The notes below the pieces were generated by a model. That model searched no databases. It was not told the origin of the DNA and worked only from the letters and a program-made list of their open reading frames with translations. A program made the translations under genes and the position numbers. A DNA stretch of 59,461 nt from Oscillospiraceae bacterium (GTDB lineage Bacteria; Bacillota; Clostridia; Oscillospirales; Oscillospiraceae), in assembly GCA_017448455.1 (NCBI GenBank), contig JAFSLL010000201.1, positions 1 through 59,461 of the forward strand, written 5' to 3'. Positions 7,375-15,474 of this stretch are shown piece after piece (position 1 is the first letter of the stretch; the number at the start of each line of letters is the position of its first letter).

Positions 7375-8537
7375 TCTGTCGGAACCTCCTTCCTGCACCA
7401 TCTCCTGCCGAGTTCACTCACCCCGCGGATCAGGCCGACAATCCCGCCGCCGATAAGCCAGATGCCCAGCCACAGGAAGAGAAGCCCCAGCGCAAGGAAG
7501 ATCACCGCCGTGCCGACCAGCACCAGAATATCCGCCAGAACCGCGAAGCCGCCGAAGGCAGCCATGATCAGGGTGACGCCCAGCGCGATCGCGCCTGCCG
7601 CGAGGGCAAAGCTGCACGCTGTCGGGATCAGCAGAAGCAATACAAGGGCCAGGGTGACCGGGATCGCGATCAGGAGGAACAGGATCAGCAGCGGAACATT
7701 GGTGACCGTTTTCGTGAGAGGCGCATCTGCCTCTCCCCGCTTTTTCAAATGCGCCTTTTCTGCTGCAGGGACCGTTTCCGGCTCCGCTTCCTCTTCGGTT
7801 TCCGATTCCGGGAACTCCGGCTCAGAATCGGTCTCCCGGACGCCGGTCTCCTCTTCGGGCTCCTCCGGCGGTTCCTGCGCTTCCTCTTCTGTCTCCGGCA
7901 CCGGCTCCTCATCAGAAGCTGCCGGCTCTTCTTCCTTATTTTCCGCTGCTTCTGTCTCTTCTTCGGAAGCTGCGGGTTCTTCTTCCGCGTCTTCCGCAAT
8001 CCGCTCCGGTTCTTCCGGCTGAGGCACCTCTTCCACAGAATGAGCCCCGGCCTCTTCCGCTGCGAGGGCTTTCATCTCGGCGAGGATATCCTCCGCCTGA
8101 TACGTGATTTCCTCTTCCGGATCCTCCGCAGCCTCCGAAACAGGTCTGCTTCCTTCCTCGTCCGCCGCGGCGTCAAAGAAGGAGATCTGATCCTCCACCA
8201 TTTCCTGGGCGGGTGTCCGGTCCGGGAAAATCTCTTCAAATACCCTGTTGATCACCAGGACAAACTGCGGGGTCTCTTCCTCATCCTGATGATAGCCGTC
8301 CTCGTCTTTGGAGCTGGATGAAACGGAGAGTCTCCTCTCCTTCGCATCATAAGCCCGCGCAACCATAACGGCCTGCTTGGTCGGAGAGATCAGGCGCTGA
8401 ATGATCACCTGCTCATCCTCGGCGGCATCAAACATCCTCTCGTAAATGCTGAGCGCCAGCTGCCGGTCTTCCTCATACATGAAAGTCAGCAGTTTCCCCA
8501 GCTCAGCAAGAAACTTCTGTCTGTTGATGGTCATCAC
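7371..8537 (-). CDS. HAAS-like acidic multi-pass membrane protein
   Basis: The 388-residue protein has three parts. An N-terminal helical segment (to about 65; FLAELGKLLTFMYEEDRQLALSIYERM) resembles the DUF1700/HAAS signalling domain. A very acidic Glu/Pro/Ala-rich linker spans about 100-265. A C-terminal membrane domain (about 278-370) has three to four helices. HAAS proteins often partner with PadR-type regulators, but none is adjacent here. The start is uncertain: GTG-ATG at 8537-8532 follows GGAGGTGAT so closely that spacing is poor, and the codon at the ideal distance is ATC. It is coupled to the small membrane gene downstream. Confidence 0.62.
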   Translation of the reverse strand: MMTINRQKFLAELGKLLTFMYEEDRQLALSIYERMFDAAEDEQVIIQRLISPTKQAVMVARAYDAKERRLSVSSSSKDEDGYHQDEEETPQFVLVINRVFEEIFPDRTPAQEMVEDQISFFDAAADEEGSRPVSEAAEDPEEEITYQAEDILAEMKALAAEEAGAHSVEEVPQPEEPERIAEDAEEEPAASEEETEAAENKEEEPAASDEEPVPETEEEAQEPPEEPEEETGVRETDSEPEFPESETEEEAEPETVPAAEKAHLKKRGEADAPLTKTVTNVPLLILFLLIAIPVTLALVLLLLIPTACSFALAAGAIALGVTLIMAAFGGFAVLADILVLVGTAVIFLALGLLFLWLGIWLIGGGIVGLIRGVSELGRRWCRKEVPTE

Positions 8538-8582
8538 CTCCGAACCCGTATTTCTCTTTCAAAACGCGTGGGATTCTTAGGT

Positions 8583-8611
8583 ATTATAGTCGTTACAGTC
8601 CACGAGGTCAA
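8583..8611 (-). promoter_or_regulatory. Promoter of the HAAS-like gene pair
   Basis: Minus-strand TTGACC (8606-8611), 17-base spacer, TATAAT (8583-8588). Confidence 0.75.
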
Positions 8612-8703
8612 GGAAATTCTTCATTTTCCGGTGTTTTTCCGCCATTTGACCGCCTTTTTTCCTGTCTGACGGGAACAATTTCGGGCAAAGCCGGGATCTG
8701 CGC

Positions 8704-8732
8704 TTGACAAGCAGGATGGGGAAGCATAAAAT
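8704..8732 (+). promoter_or_regulatory. Promoter of proS
   Basis: TTGACA (8704-8709), 17-base spacer, TAAAAT (8727-8732), giving a leader of only about 40 bases. No T-box element fits in that space. Confidence 0.75.
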
Positions 8733-8777
8733 ATCAGCGCATTTTGAAATCATCAACACGGAAGGAACGAGACTTCT

Positions 8778-10214
8778 ATGGCAAAAGATAAAAAGGTAGA
8801 ACAGATCACCGACATGGAAACCGATTTCGCGCAGTGGTACACCGATATCTGCCGCAAGGCGGAGCTGGTGGAGTATGCCTCCGTCAAGGGCTTTACCATT
8901 CTGCGCCCTTACGGCTACGCGATCTGGGAGAACATGCAGCAGATTATGGACGGCGAATTCAAGAAGACCGGGCACGTCAATGTCGCGATGCCGGTTCTGA
9001 TTCCGGAGAGTCTGCTGAAAAAGGAAGGCGAGCTGGTTAACGGCTTTGCCCCGGAGGTCGCCTGGGTCACGATGGGCGGCAGCGAGCAGCTGGAAGAGCG
9101 CCTTGCCTTCCGCCCCACCTCGGAGACCATGTTCTGCGATCACTGGTCCCGCGTGCTGCACTCCTGGCGTGAGCTGCCCATGCTTTACAACCAGTGGTGC
9201 TCTGTCATCCGCTGGGAGAAGACCACCCGTCCCTTCCTGCGCTCACGTGAGTTCTGGTGGCAGGAAGGCCACACCATCCATGAGACCGCCGAAGAGGCCC
9301 AGGCCGAGACCGAACAGCAGCTCAACTGCTATGCGGACTTCTTTGAGAAGACACTGGCCATTCCCGTAGTCCGCGGCAGAAAAACCGATAAGGAGAAGTT
9401 TGCCGGCGCGGAGGCGACCTATACGGTAGAGTGCCTGATGAAGGACCACAAGGCATTGCAGGGCGCCACTTCCCACTACTTTGGCGATAAGTTCTCCCGC
9501 GCCTATGACGTAACCTTTACCGGGCGTGACAACAAGCTGCAGTACCCCTTCCAGACCTCCTGGGGCTCCACCACCCGCATGATCGGCGCCGTCATCATGG
9601 CGCACGGCGACAACAACGGACTGGTGCTTCCGCCGAAAATCGCGCCCATCCAGGTCATGATCGTCCCGGTTGCCGCGCACAAGCCCGGCGTTACGGAGAA
9701 GGCGAAAGAGCTTCTGGCGGCCATCGCTTCCTTCGGGATCCGCGTTCAGGCGGACTTCTCCGACAACAGCCTCGGCTGGAAGTGTGCCCAGTATGAGATG
9801 AAGGGTGTTCCCCTCCGTCTGGAACTCGGTCCCCGCGATATCGAAAACAATGTCTGCGTCCTCGTCCGCCGCGACAACGGCGAAAAGACCACGGTCCCGC
9901 TGGACGCGCTGGAGGAGACGATTCCCGCGCTGCTGGACGCGGTGCAGCAGGGCCTGTACGACGCTGCGCTGAAGAATCTGGAAGAGCATATCTTCCCCGC
10001 TTACTCCGTGGAAGAAGCCAAACGGCTTCAGGCGGAGCACGGCGGCTTCATCAAGACCATGTGGTGCGGCGACGAGGCCTGTGAGCTGAAGATGAAGGAA
10101 GAGGCCGGCATGTCATCCCGCTGCATCCCCTTCAAACAGGAAAAGCTCAGCGATACCTGCCCCTGCTGCGGAAAACCCGCAAAGCACATGATCTACTGGG
10201 GCGTTGCCTACTGA
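8778..10214 (+). CDS. proS: Prolyl-tRNA synthetase, short (archaeal/eukaryote-like) type
   Basis: A class II aminoacyl-tRNA synthetase that charges tRNA-Pro. At 478 residues it is the short form, without the INS editing domain found between motifs 2 and 3 in the long bacterial enzyme. Motif 2 is visible at the IRWEKTTRPFLRSREFWWQEGHT segment, and motif 3 lies near GSTTRMIGAVIMAHGD. The C-terminus has paired cysteines (CGDEAC, CPCCG) and ends in a Tyr (WGVAY), both typical of this type. It is monocistronic, with its own promoter and a strong terminator overlapping its stop codon. Confidence 0.97.
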   Translation: MAKDKKVEQITDMETDFAQWYTDICRKAELVEYASVKGFTILRPYGYAIWENMQQIMDGEFKKTGHVNVAMPVLIPESLLKKEGELVNGFAPEVAWVTMGGSEQLEERLAFRPTSETMFCDHWSRVLHSWRELPMLYNQWCSVIRWEKTTRPFLRSREFWWQEGHTIHETAEEAQAETEQQLNCYADFFEKTLAIPVVRGRKTDKEKFAGAEATYTVECLMKDHKALQGATSHYFGDKFSRAYDVTFTGRDNKLQYPFQTSWGSTTRMIGAVIMAHGDNNGLVLPPKIAPIQVMIVPVAAHKPGVTEKAKELLAAIASFGIRVQADFSDNSLGWKCAQYEMKGVPLRLELGPRDIENNVCVLVRRDNGEKTTVPLDALEETIPALLDAVQQGLYDAALKNLEEHIFPAYSVEEAKRLQAEHGGFIKTMWCGDEACELKMKEEAGMSSRCIPFKQEKLSDTCPCCGKPAKHMIYWGVAY

Positions 10215-10255
10215 TTAAAAGAACTCCGTCGGTTTCCCGACGGAGTTCTTTTAAT
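10214..10255. terminator. Bidirectional terminator between proS and the CDF exporter
   Basis: A perfect 19-base-pair stem (10214-10232 with 10237-10255) closes a TTTC loop and has A/T runs at both ends. It includes the last base of the proS stop and the stop codon of the convergent CDF gene, so both genes end inside the hairpin. Confidence 0.92.
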
Positions 10256-11366
10256 CCGCAAGATCGACATCTCTCGTGATGCAGACCTGGTATCCCGGGC
10301 AGCAGGCCTCCACCTCCTGATAGAGCGTCCGCATCGCCTCTTTCGGATCCACATCAAAATCCGTAACCACGTCAAAGCGCAGTTCCTTCTTCTCCAAATC
10401 CGCGTGGAAGCCGTGCAGCTGAAGCGCCCAGTCATGCGCAAGTACCGTCTCCAGCACTTTGGTGCGGAGCACAGCGGCCTCATCGTCTTTTGTATTATAG
10501 GAGTATACCCCGACCCCGGTCAGGATGACGCCGGTCTCCTGAAAGACCTTCGCCTGGACGCGGCGGGTGAGCCTGTCCACTTCGTCCACCGTCATGACAT
10601 CCGGCAGCTCCAGATGGACGGAGGCATAGTTCCGGTCCGGGCCGTAATTGTCCAGAAACAGGTCATAAGCGCCGCGCACTTCCGGCTCCTCTGTGAGCAG
10701 ATGCCGGATTTTCTGCGTCAGCTCCGCGTCCGCGCGGTGTCCCAGAATGTCGTCGAGGGTTTCGGTCATCATCTCAATGCCCGAGCGGATGATGAAGACC
10801 GCGATGACCACGCCGACCCAGGCCTCCAGGGAGAGTCCCGTCAGCTTGAAGATCAGGGCGGAGGCGAGGACAGAAGCGGACAGAATGGCGTCGAAGCGCG
10901 CGTCCTCGCCGGAAGCCACCAGCGCGCCGGAGTTATTTTTCTTCCCCTGTGACTTGACGTACTGTCCGAGGAGAAGCTTCACCGCGATTGCCGCCGCAAT
11001 GATGACCAGAGAAATGACAGAATAGTCCGGCGTCTCCGGCTGCAGGATTTTCTTCACCGATTCCACCAGAGAAGTAATACCGGCGTACAGCACAATCGCC
11101 GCCACAATCATGGCGCTCAGATATTCCACGCGGCCGTGGCCGAGCGGGTGCTTTTTATCCGGTGCCCGGTTGGCCAGCCGGGTCCCGATGATCGTGATGA
11201 CCGAAGACAGCGCGTCGGACAGGTTGTTCACCGCGTCCAGTGTCACCGCGATGGAGTGGGAAAGCAGTCCGATCACCGCCTTAAACGCGGCCAGAAATAC
11301 GTTCGCCACGATCCCGACCACACTCGTCCTGATGATCTGCTGATCACGTCTTACTGCTTCTTTCAA
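10251..11366 (-). CDS. Cation diffusion facilitator (CDF) metal exporter
   Basis: A 371-residue CDF-family antiporter that exports divalent metal (Zn, Mn, Fe or Co) in exchange for protons. Six transmembrane helices occupy about residues 12-205. The family metal site appears as DAVNNLSDAL on helix 2 and DDILGHRAD after helix 6, with the cytoplasmic loop KKHPLGHGRVEYLSA. A ferredoxin-like dimerisation domain follows (from about 215) with an SVHLELPD segment. The start is a TTG (11366) preceded by GGAG; a two-codon ATG-AAT-TGA overlaps it. Metal specificity is not clear from sequence. Confidence 0.88.
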   Translation of the reverse strand: MKEAVRRDQQIIRTSVVGIVANVFLAAFKAVIGLLSHSIAVTLDAVNNLSDALSSVITIIGTRLANRAPDKKHPLGHGRVEYLSAMIVAAIVLYAGITSLVESVKKILQPETPDYSVISLVIIAAAIAVKLLLGQYVKSQGKKNNSGALVASGEDARFDAILSASVLASALIFKLTGLSLEAWVGVVIAVFIIRSGIEMMTETLDDILGHRADAELTQKIRHLLTEEPEVRGAYDLFLDNYGPDRNYASVHLELPDVMTVDEVDRLTRRVQAKVFQETGVILTGVGVYSYNTKDDEAAVLRTKVLETVLAHDWALQLHGFHADLEKKELRFDVVTDFDVDPKEAMRTLYQEVEACCPGYQVCITRDVDLAD

Positions 11367-11401
11367 TTCATTCAGCTCCGTTTCCTGTAAATACAGAGGT
11401 T

Positions 11402-11429
11402 ATCATAGCAGAATTTTCGGCTTTGTCAA
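11402..11429 (-). promoter_or_regulatory. Promoter of the CDF exporter gene
   Basis: Minus-strand TTGACA (11424-11429), 16-base spacer, TATGAT (11402-11407). Confidence 0.7.
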
Positions 11430-11459
11430 ATCCGGGAACAGCAGAAGGGAAAAATATCC

Positions 11460-11488
11460 TTGAATTCCTTCCTGTTCTGTCGTATTCT
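11460..11488 (+). promoter_or_regulatory. Promoter of the HD-domain gene
   Basis: TTGAAT (11460-11465), 17-base spacer, TATTCT (11483-11488). Both boxes are two mismatches or fewer from consensus. Confidence 0.5.
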
Positions 11489-11519
11489 GTATAACACAAC
11501 AGCGGAAGGACGTGCTTCT

Positions 11520-12086
11520 ATGAGTAAACTGACCCTCGAACGGGCGAAGGAAATTCTGCCCAAACATACCACCGAACAGCATCTGTTTGTACACGCCGCC
11601 TGTGTCAGCGCCGCGATGGGCGCCATGGCGGAGTATTTCGGTGAAGACAAGGATCACTGGGAAGCCATCGGCTGGCTTCATGATGTGGATTATGAGCAGT
11701 ACCCCAGCACCGAGGAACACTGTCATCATGTGCGGGAGTTTCTCGAACCGGAAGGCGTGGATGAGGAAGACATCCGCAGCATCATCTCTCACGGCTACGG
11801 TCTGACCACGGACGAAGTGAAGCCGGAGAGCAATCTGGAAAAGAGCCTCTTCACCGTGGATGAGCTGACCGGTATTATCCACGCTTACGGTCTCATGCGC
11901 CCGGAGGGCATGGACGGCATGAGCCTGAAAAGCTTCAAGAAGAAGTACAAATCGCTCAGCTTTGCCGCCAAATGCAACCGCGAGGTGATTGAGCAGGGCT
12001 TCCAGATGCTCGGCATCGATCCAGCGATCGTAATGCAGTGCTGCATCGACGGCATGACCGCACACAAGGAAGAGATCGGTTTCTGA
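11520..12086 (+). CDS. HD-domain (HDIG-like) putative phosphohydrolase
   Basis: A 188-residue cytoplasmic protein of the HD superfamily, metal-dependent phosphohydrolases. The first metal histidine is in FVHAACVSAAM, the HD pair in GWLHDVDYEQYP, the EHCHHV segment supplies further ligands, and a later FTVDELTGII carries the distal Asp. It matches the small stand-alone HDIG proteins common in Clostridia; the substrate is unknown. The start is ATG 11520 after GGAAGGA. A frame-open extension to 11460 runs back into the promoter and is rejected. Confidence 0.82.
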   Translation: MSKLTLERAKEILPKHTTEQHLFVHAACVSAAMGAMAEYFGEDKDHWEAIGWLHDVDYEQYPSTEEHCHHVREFLEPEGVDEEDIRSIISHGYGLTTDEVKPESNLEKSLFTVDELTGIIHAYGLMRPEGMDGMSLKSFKKKYKSLSFAAKCNREVIEQGFQMLGIDPAIVMQCCIDGMTAHKEEIGF

Positions 12087-12113
12087 ATCGAAGCTTACCA
12101 GGATAGATAAGAA

Positions 12114-12136
12114 GAGACGGCAGCTCCGGCCGTCTC
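12114..12136 (+). terminator. Terminator after the HD-domain gene
   Basis: GAGACGG and CCGTCTC arms (12114-12120 and 12130-12136) around a 9-base loop, followed by a short T-rich stretch. The stem is short, so some read-through is likely. Confidence 0.6.
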
Positions 12137-12142
12137 TATTTG

Positions 12143-12171
12143 TTGACATTTTCGTTCAATTTTAGTACATT
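12143..12171 (+). promoter_or_regulatory. Promoter of the acyltransferase-transporter pair
   Basis: TTGACA (12143-12148), 17-base spacer, TACATT (12166-12171). Transcription would start near 12178, about 33 bases before the proposed CTG start. Confidence 0.65.
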
Positions 12172-12210
12172 TAGTCTAACCGTGATCCGGAAAAGGAAGG
12201 GGGGCTTTCT

Positions 12211-13350
12211 CTGGACGAGTACGAACGGCATCTGAAAATCTGGCGTTTCCTGTATGCGGTCGCGAACCGCTGGATCTGCCACAAGTTCAACATGACCCAT
12301 GAAGACCTCCAGATCGACGGACCGGCGCTGATTGTTCCCAATCACGGCTGCGCCTGGGACCCGCTCCTCGTCGCCATGAGTCTGCGGGATCAGCACGCCT
12401 ACTTTGTCGCGAGTGAGCACCTGTTCCGCCTCGGTCCGGTCTCACGGATCATTGAATCGCTGGTCGCCCCCATCCCCCGCCGGAAGGCCTCCACCGGAAC
12501 CGATACGGTCAAGGCCTGTCTGCGTCATCTCCGCGCCGGACACTCTGTCTGTCTCTTCGCGGAGGGAGAACAGTGCTGGGACGGACGGAACATCCCCATC
12601 TTCCCCGCAACCGGAAAACTCGCGCGCAGCTCCGGCGCCACGCTGGTCACCTATCGGCTGGAGGGCAACTATCTGAGCATCCCCCGCTGGGGAAAGGGCA
12701 TCCGCCGCGGGAAGGTGCGCGGCTATCCGGTCGGCATCTATCCGCCTGAGGTTCTCCGGACCATGAGCGCGGCGGAGATTGAGGCGCTTATCAACCGGGA
12801 TATCCATGAAAACGCCTGGGACCGGCAGCGCGAGAACCCGGTCGCATTCCTAGGGCGGAACCGCGCGAAGGGAATGGAACGGGCCCTGTACCTCTGCCCC
12901 CGCTGCCGAAAGATCGACAGCCTGCAGACAGAGAGAAACCGCGTTTTCTGTTCCTGCGGCCTGGATCTGACGTATACGGAAACCGGATTTTTTGAGCCCC
13001 CACAGCCCTTTGAAACGATCGCCGACTGGGAAGACTGGCAGAAGAAAGAGCTCGCGCAGCGCAGCTTTTTGCCTGCGGGAGCGGACGGTCTGCTCTTTTC
13101 CGACCCGGACGTAAGTCTTTCTCTCGTGAAGTCCGGCCATGAGGAGACGCCGCTTGGTCAGGGCTCCCTCTGCCAGTATGAAGACCGCCTGATCTGCGCG
13201 GGACACAGCTTCCCGCTCCGGGAGATCAGCAACATGGCCGATGTCCTCGCAAGCCGCCTGCTCCTGACCGTGCAGGGAGACTACTATGAGATTCGCACCA
13301 AAAAGGCTGCCAATCTCCGCAAATATCTGGAAATCTGGAGGAATCGCTAA
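12211..13350 (+). CDS. PlsC-like 1-acylglycerol-3-phosphate acyltransferase with zinc ribbon
   Basis: A lysophospholipid acyltransferase homolog. The catalytic block IVPNHGCAWDP keeps HX4D, and LFAEGEQCWDG corresponds to the family's EGTRS-type motif. After the roughly 210-residue acyltransferase domain comes a Cys4 zinc-ribbon-like segment (LCPRCRKI ... FCSCGLDL) and a further domain. Between the in-frame stop at 12169-12171 and ATG 12292 there is no ATG, GTG or TTG. A CTG at 12211 sits 6 bases after a strong GGAAGGGGGG site and would give 379 residues with a normal N-terminal helix. ATG 12292 would give 352 residues and remove that helix. The stop is 2 bases before the transporter gene. Confidence 0.8.
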   Translation: MDEYERHLKIWRFLYAVANRWICHKFNMTHEDLQIDGPALIVPNHGCAWDPLLVAMSLRDQHAYFVASEHLFRLGPVSRIIESLVAPIPRRKASTGTDTVKACLRHLRAGHSVCLFAEGEQCWDGRNIPIFPATGKLARSSGATLVTYRLEGNYLSIPRWGKGIRRGKVRGYPVGIYPPEVLRTMSAAEIEALINRDIHENAWDRQRENPVAFLGRNRAKGMERALYLCPRCRKIDSLQTERNRVFCSCGLDLTYTETGFFEPPQPFETIADWEDWQKKELAQRSFLPAGADGLLFSDPDVSLSLVKSGHEETPLGQGSLCQYEDRLICAGHSFPLREISNMADVLASRLLLTVQGDYYEIRTKKAANLRKYLEIWRNR

Positions 13351-13352
13351 GT

Positions 13353-14729
13353 ATGGATTACTCTGCTGCCAACCACGCGCTCTGGAATATCATCATTCAG
13401 CTCGGTCTTCTCGCCGGCGCCATTCTGCTGGCGCAGTTTCTGCGGCAGAAGTTCGCCTTTATCCGCAGGAGCCTGATGCCGATCGCCGTTCTCGCCGGTT
13501 TTCTGCTGCTGATCGCACGCTACCTCGGCATCGTGACGGTGGATCAGACCATTATGGAAATCCTTGTCTATCACGGCATCGCGCTCGGCTTCATCGCGAT
13601 GAGTCTGCGTGTGCCGCCTGAAAAGGACAAACAGTCCGGTGACCTCACGGCGCTGAAATCCGGCTCCATTATCGTCAGTACCTATCTGGTGCAGGGTGTA
13701 ACCGGTCTGCTGGTTACCATTCTGCTGGGCTATACCCTGATGCCCACCCTGTTTAAGGCCTCCGGCCTGCTCCTGCCGATGGGCTACGGACAGGGACCCG
13801 GTCAGGCGAACAACGTCGGTTCCAGTTATGAGGCGCTCGGGTTCACCGGCGGACGCAGCTTCGGCCTGTCCATCGCCGCCGCCGGTTATCTGGTCGCCTG
13901 CATTGTCGGTGTCATCATTCTGAATGTTCTCTCCCGAAAAGGGAAGGTCGGCGCCGCGCGCAGAGGCAAGGCAAGCCGTCCGGGCGTGGACTTTTTTGAG
14001 AGCGAAGATGAGATTCCCGTCTCGGACTCCATCGACAAGCTCTCTGTCCAGCTCGCCATGGTACTGCTTGTGTATCTGGTCACCTTCCTCTGCGCCTGGG
14101 GGATTACCTCCGGCCTCTCCGCCATTTCCACCGGCCTTGCCAACACGCTGAACGCGCTGATCTGGGGCTTTAACTTCATCATCGGCGCTGCCCTTGCCAT
14201 GCTGCTGCGGGTTCTGCTGGAGAAAGGCAAGCGCGCCGGTGTAATCCGGAGGCAGTATCAGAACAACTACCTGCTCAACCGCATCTCCGGTTTCTTCTTT
14301 GACATCATGATCGTTGCCGGCATCGCCTCCATCAATCTGGAGGACATCCGCGGCCTCTGGCTGCCCTTCCTCCTGCTCGTCGTTGCCGGCGGGATTGTCA
14401 CCTGGTTCCACCTGGCCTATGTCTGCAAAAAGGTCTATCCGGACTATTACTATGAGGGCCTCATCTCCATGTACGGGATGATGACCGGAACCATCAGCTC
14501 CGGCGTCCTGCTTCTGCGCGAGATTGACCCCGATTTGAGCACGCCCGCTGCCAACAACCTCATCACCGGCAGCAGCTTCGGTATCATCCTCGGCGCTCCG
14601 GTTTTGGTGCTGGTCAGTCTTGCCCCGCGCTCCGACCTGTTCTGCTGGCTGGTCGTCGCGCTGGCAACCGCCTACCTGCTGATTCTCTATCTTGTCATCC
14701 TGAAGGCCCACCGGAAGAAAAAGACCTGA
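13353..14729 (+). CDS. GltS-like sodium/glutamate symporter family membrane protein
   Basis: A 458-residue inner-membrane protein with about ten hydrophobic helices and an internal two-fold layout, resembling the GltS/ESS sodium:glutamate symporters. Family-like glycine-rich segments include GYGQGPGQANNVGSSYEALGF and MYGMMTGTISSGVLLLREIDP. A charged cytoplasmic loop lies around residues 195-230. It is longer than E. coli GltS (about 400), and substrate specificity is not certain. It begins 2 bases after the acyltransferase with GGAGG upstream, so the two are co-expressed. The link between lipid acylation and this carrier is unclear. Confidence 0.72.
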   Translation: MDYSAANHALWNIIIQLGLLAGAILLAQFLRQKFAFIRRSLMPIAVLAGFLLLIARYLGIVTVDQTIMEILVYHGIALGFIAMSLRVPPEKDKQSGDLTALKSGSIIVSTYLVQGVTGLLVTILLGYTLMPTLFKASGLLLPMGYGQGPGQANNVGSSYEALGFTGGRSFGLSIAAAGYLVACIVGVIILNVLSRKGKVGAARRGKASRPGVDFFESEDEIPVSDSIDKLSVQLAMVLLVYLVTFLCAWGITSGLSAISTGLANTLNALIWGFNFIIGAALAMLLRVLLEKGKRAGVIRRQYQNNYLLNRISGFFFDIMIVAGIASINLEDIRGLWLPFLLLVVAGGIVTWFHLAYVCKKVYPDYYYEGLISMYGMMTGTISSGVLLLREIDPDLSTPAANNLITGSSFGIILGAPVLVLVSLAPRSDLFCWLVVALATAYLLILYLVILKAHRKKKT

Positions 14730-14752
14730 ACCTGTACCGCCGGCATCCTCTC

Positions 14753-14781
14753 TTGACACCGCGGCATGAGCTGCCTATAAT
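14753..14781 (+). promoter_or_regulatory. Consensus promoter of the dCMP deaminase gene
   Basis: A full-consensus sigma-A promoter: TTGACA (14753-14758), exactly 17 bases, TATAAT (14776-14781). Confidence 0.88.
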
Positions 14782-14817
14782 GGCGGCATCAACTGAAAAA
14801 AAGGGGCTGAGCGCTTT

Positions 14818-15300
14818 ATGGATTCCCGTACCAGTAAACAGAATTATTACCTCGACATCGCCGATGCCGTTCTGGAGCGGTCAACCTGCCTGCGCAGGAA
14901 ATACGGTGCGATCATCGTCCGCAATGACGAGATCATCTCCACCGGATACAACGGCGCGCCGCGCGGCAGACGCAACTGCAGCGACCTGGGGGTCTGCACC
15001 CGTGAAACCCTGAAGATTCCTTCCGGGGAACGGTACGAGCTCTGCCGCAGTGTACACGCGGAGGCAAACGCCATCATTTCCGCCTCCCGCCGCGATATGA
15101 TCGGCGCTACCATCTACCTGGTCGGCCGGGACGCCAGAACCAATGAGCTGCTGAGCGACGCGATGAGCTGCTCCATGTGCAAGCGGCAGATCATCAACGC
15201 CGGGATTGACAAGATCGTGATCCGCGTCACCCCGACGGAATACCGCACCATTCCGGTCAGCGACTGGATCGAAAACGACGATTCCATTTTCATGCTCTGA
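14818..15300 (+). CDS. comEB: dCMP deaminase family protein (ComEB-like)
   Basis: A 160-residue zinc deaminase expected to convert dCMP to dUMP, feeding dTTP synthesis. The zinc site is complete: the HAEANAI motif provides His and the catalytic Glu, and SCSMCKRQIINAGI provides the two Cys ligands with Ser in place of the usual Pro before the first. STGYNGAPRG is the substrate loop typical of dCMP deaminases. It has its own consensus promoter and terminator. ComEB is named from the Bacillus competence operon, but there is no competence context here. Confidence 0.88.
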   Translation: MDSRTSKQNYYLDIADAVLERSTCLRRKYGAIIVRNDEIISTGYNGAPRGRRNCSDLGVCTRETLKIPSGERYELCRSVHAEANAIISASRRDMIGATIYLVGRDARTNELLSDAMSCSMCKRQIINAGIDKIVIRVTPTEYRTIPVSDWIENDDSIFML

Positions 15301-15343
15301 GCACGTTCCTTCGCCGGCACCGCAATCATCATGGGAAATATGA

Positions 15344-15373
15344 AAAAACGCTCTTCAACGGAAGAGCGTTTTT
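15344..15373 (+). terminator. Terminator after the dCMP deaminase gene
   Basis: A 13-base-pair stem (15344-15356 with 15361-15373; core CGCTCTTC/GAAGAGCG), AACG tetraloop, followed by CTTTT. Confidence 0.88.
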
Positions 15374-15411
15374 CTTTTGAGTCTTTCTGTATCCGAATTG
15401 TAATTATTCTG

Positions 15412-15440
15412 TTGACAAAATGATTTTATCGTGCTATGAT
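15412..15440 (+). promoter_or_regulatory. Promoter of the CAP-domain protein gene
   Basis: TTGACA (15412-15417), 17-base spacer, TATGAT (15435-15440). Confidence 0.8.
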
Positions 15441-15474
15441 GAAGCCCAAGTAATGCAGAAAGCTGGTGATTATC

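Noticed and set aside
8733-8777. T-box leader before proS
   Set aside because: Only about 40 bases lie between promoter and start, and the T-box core is not there.
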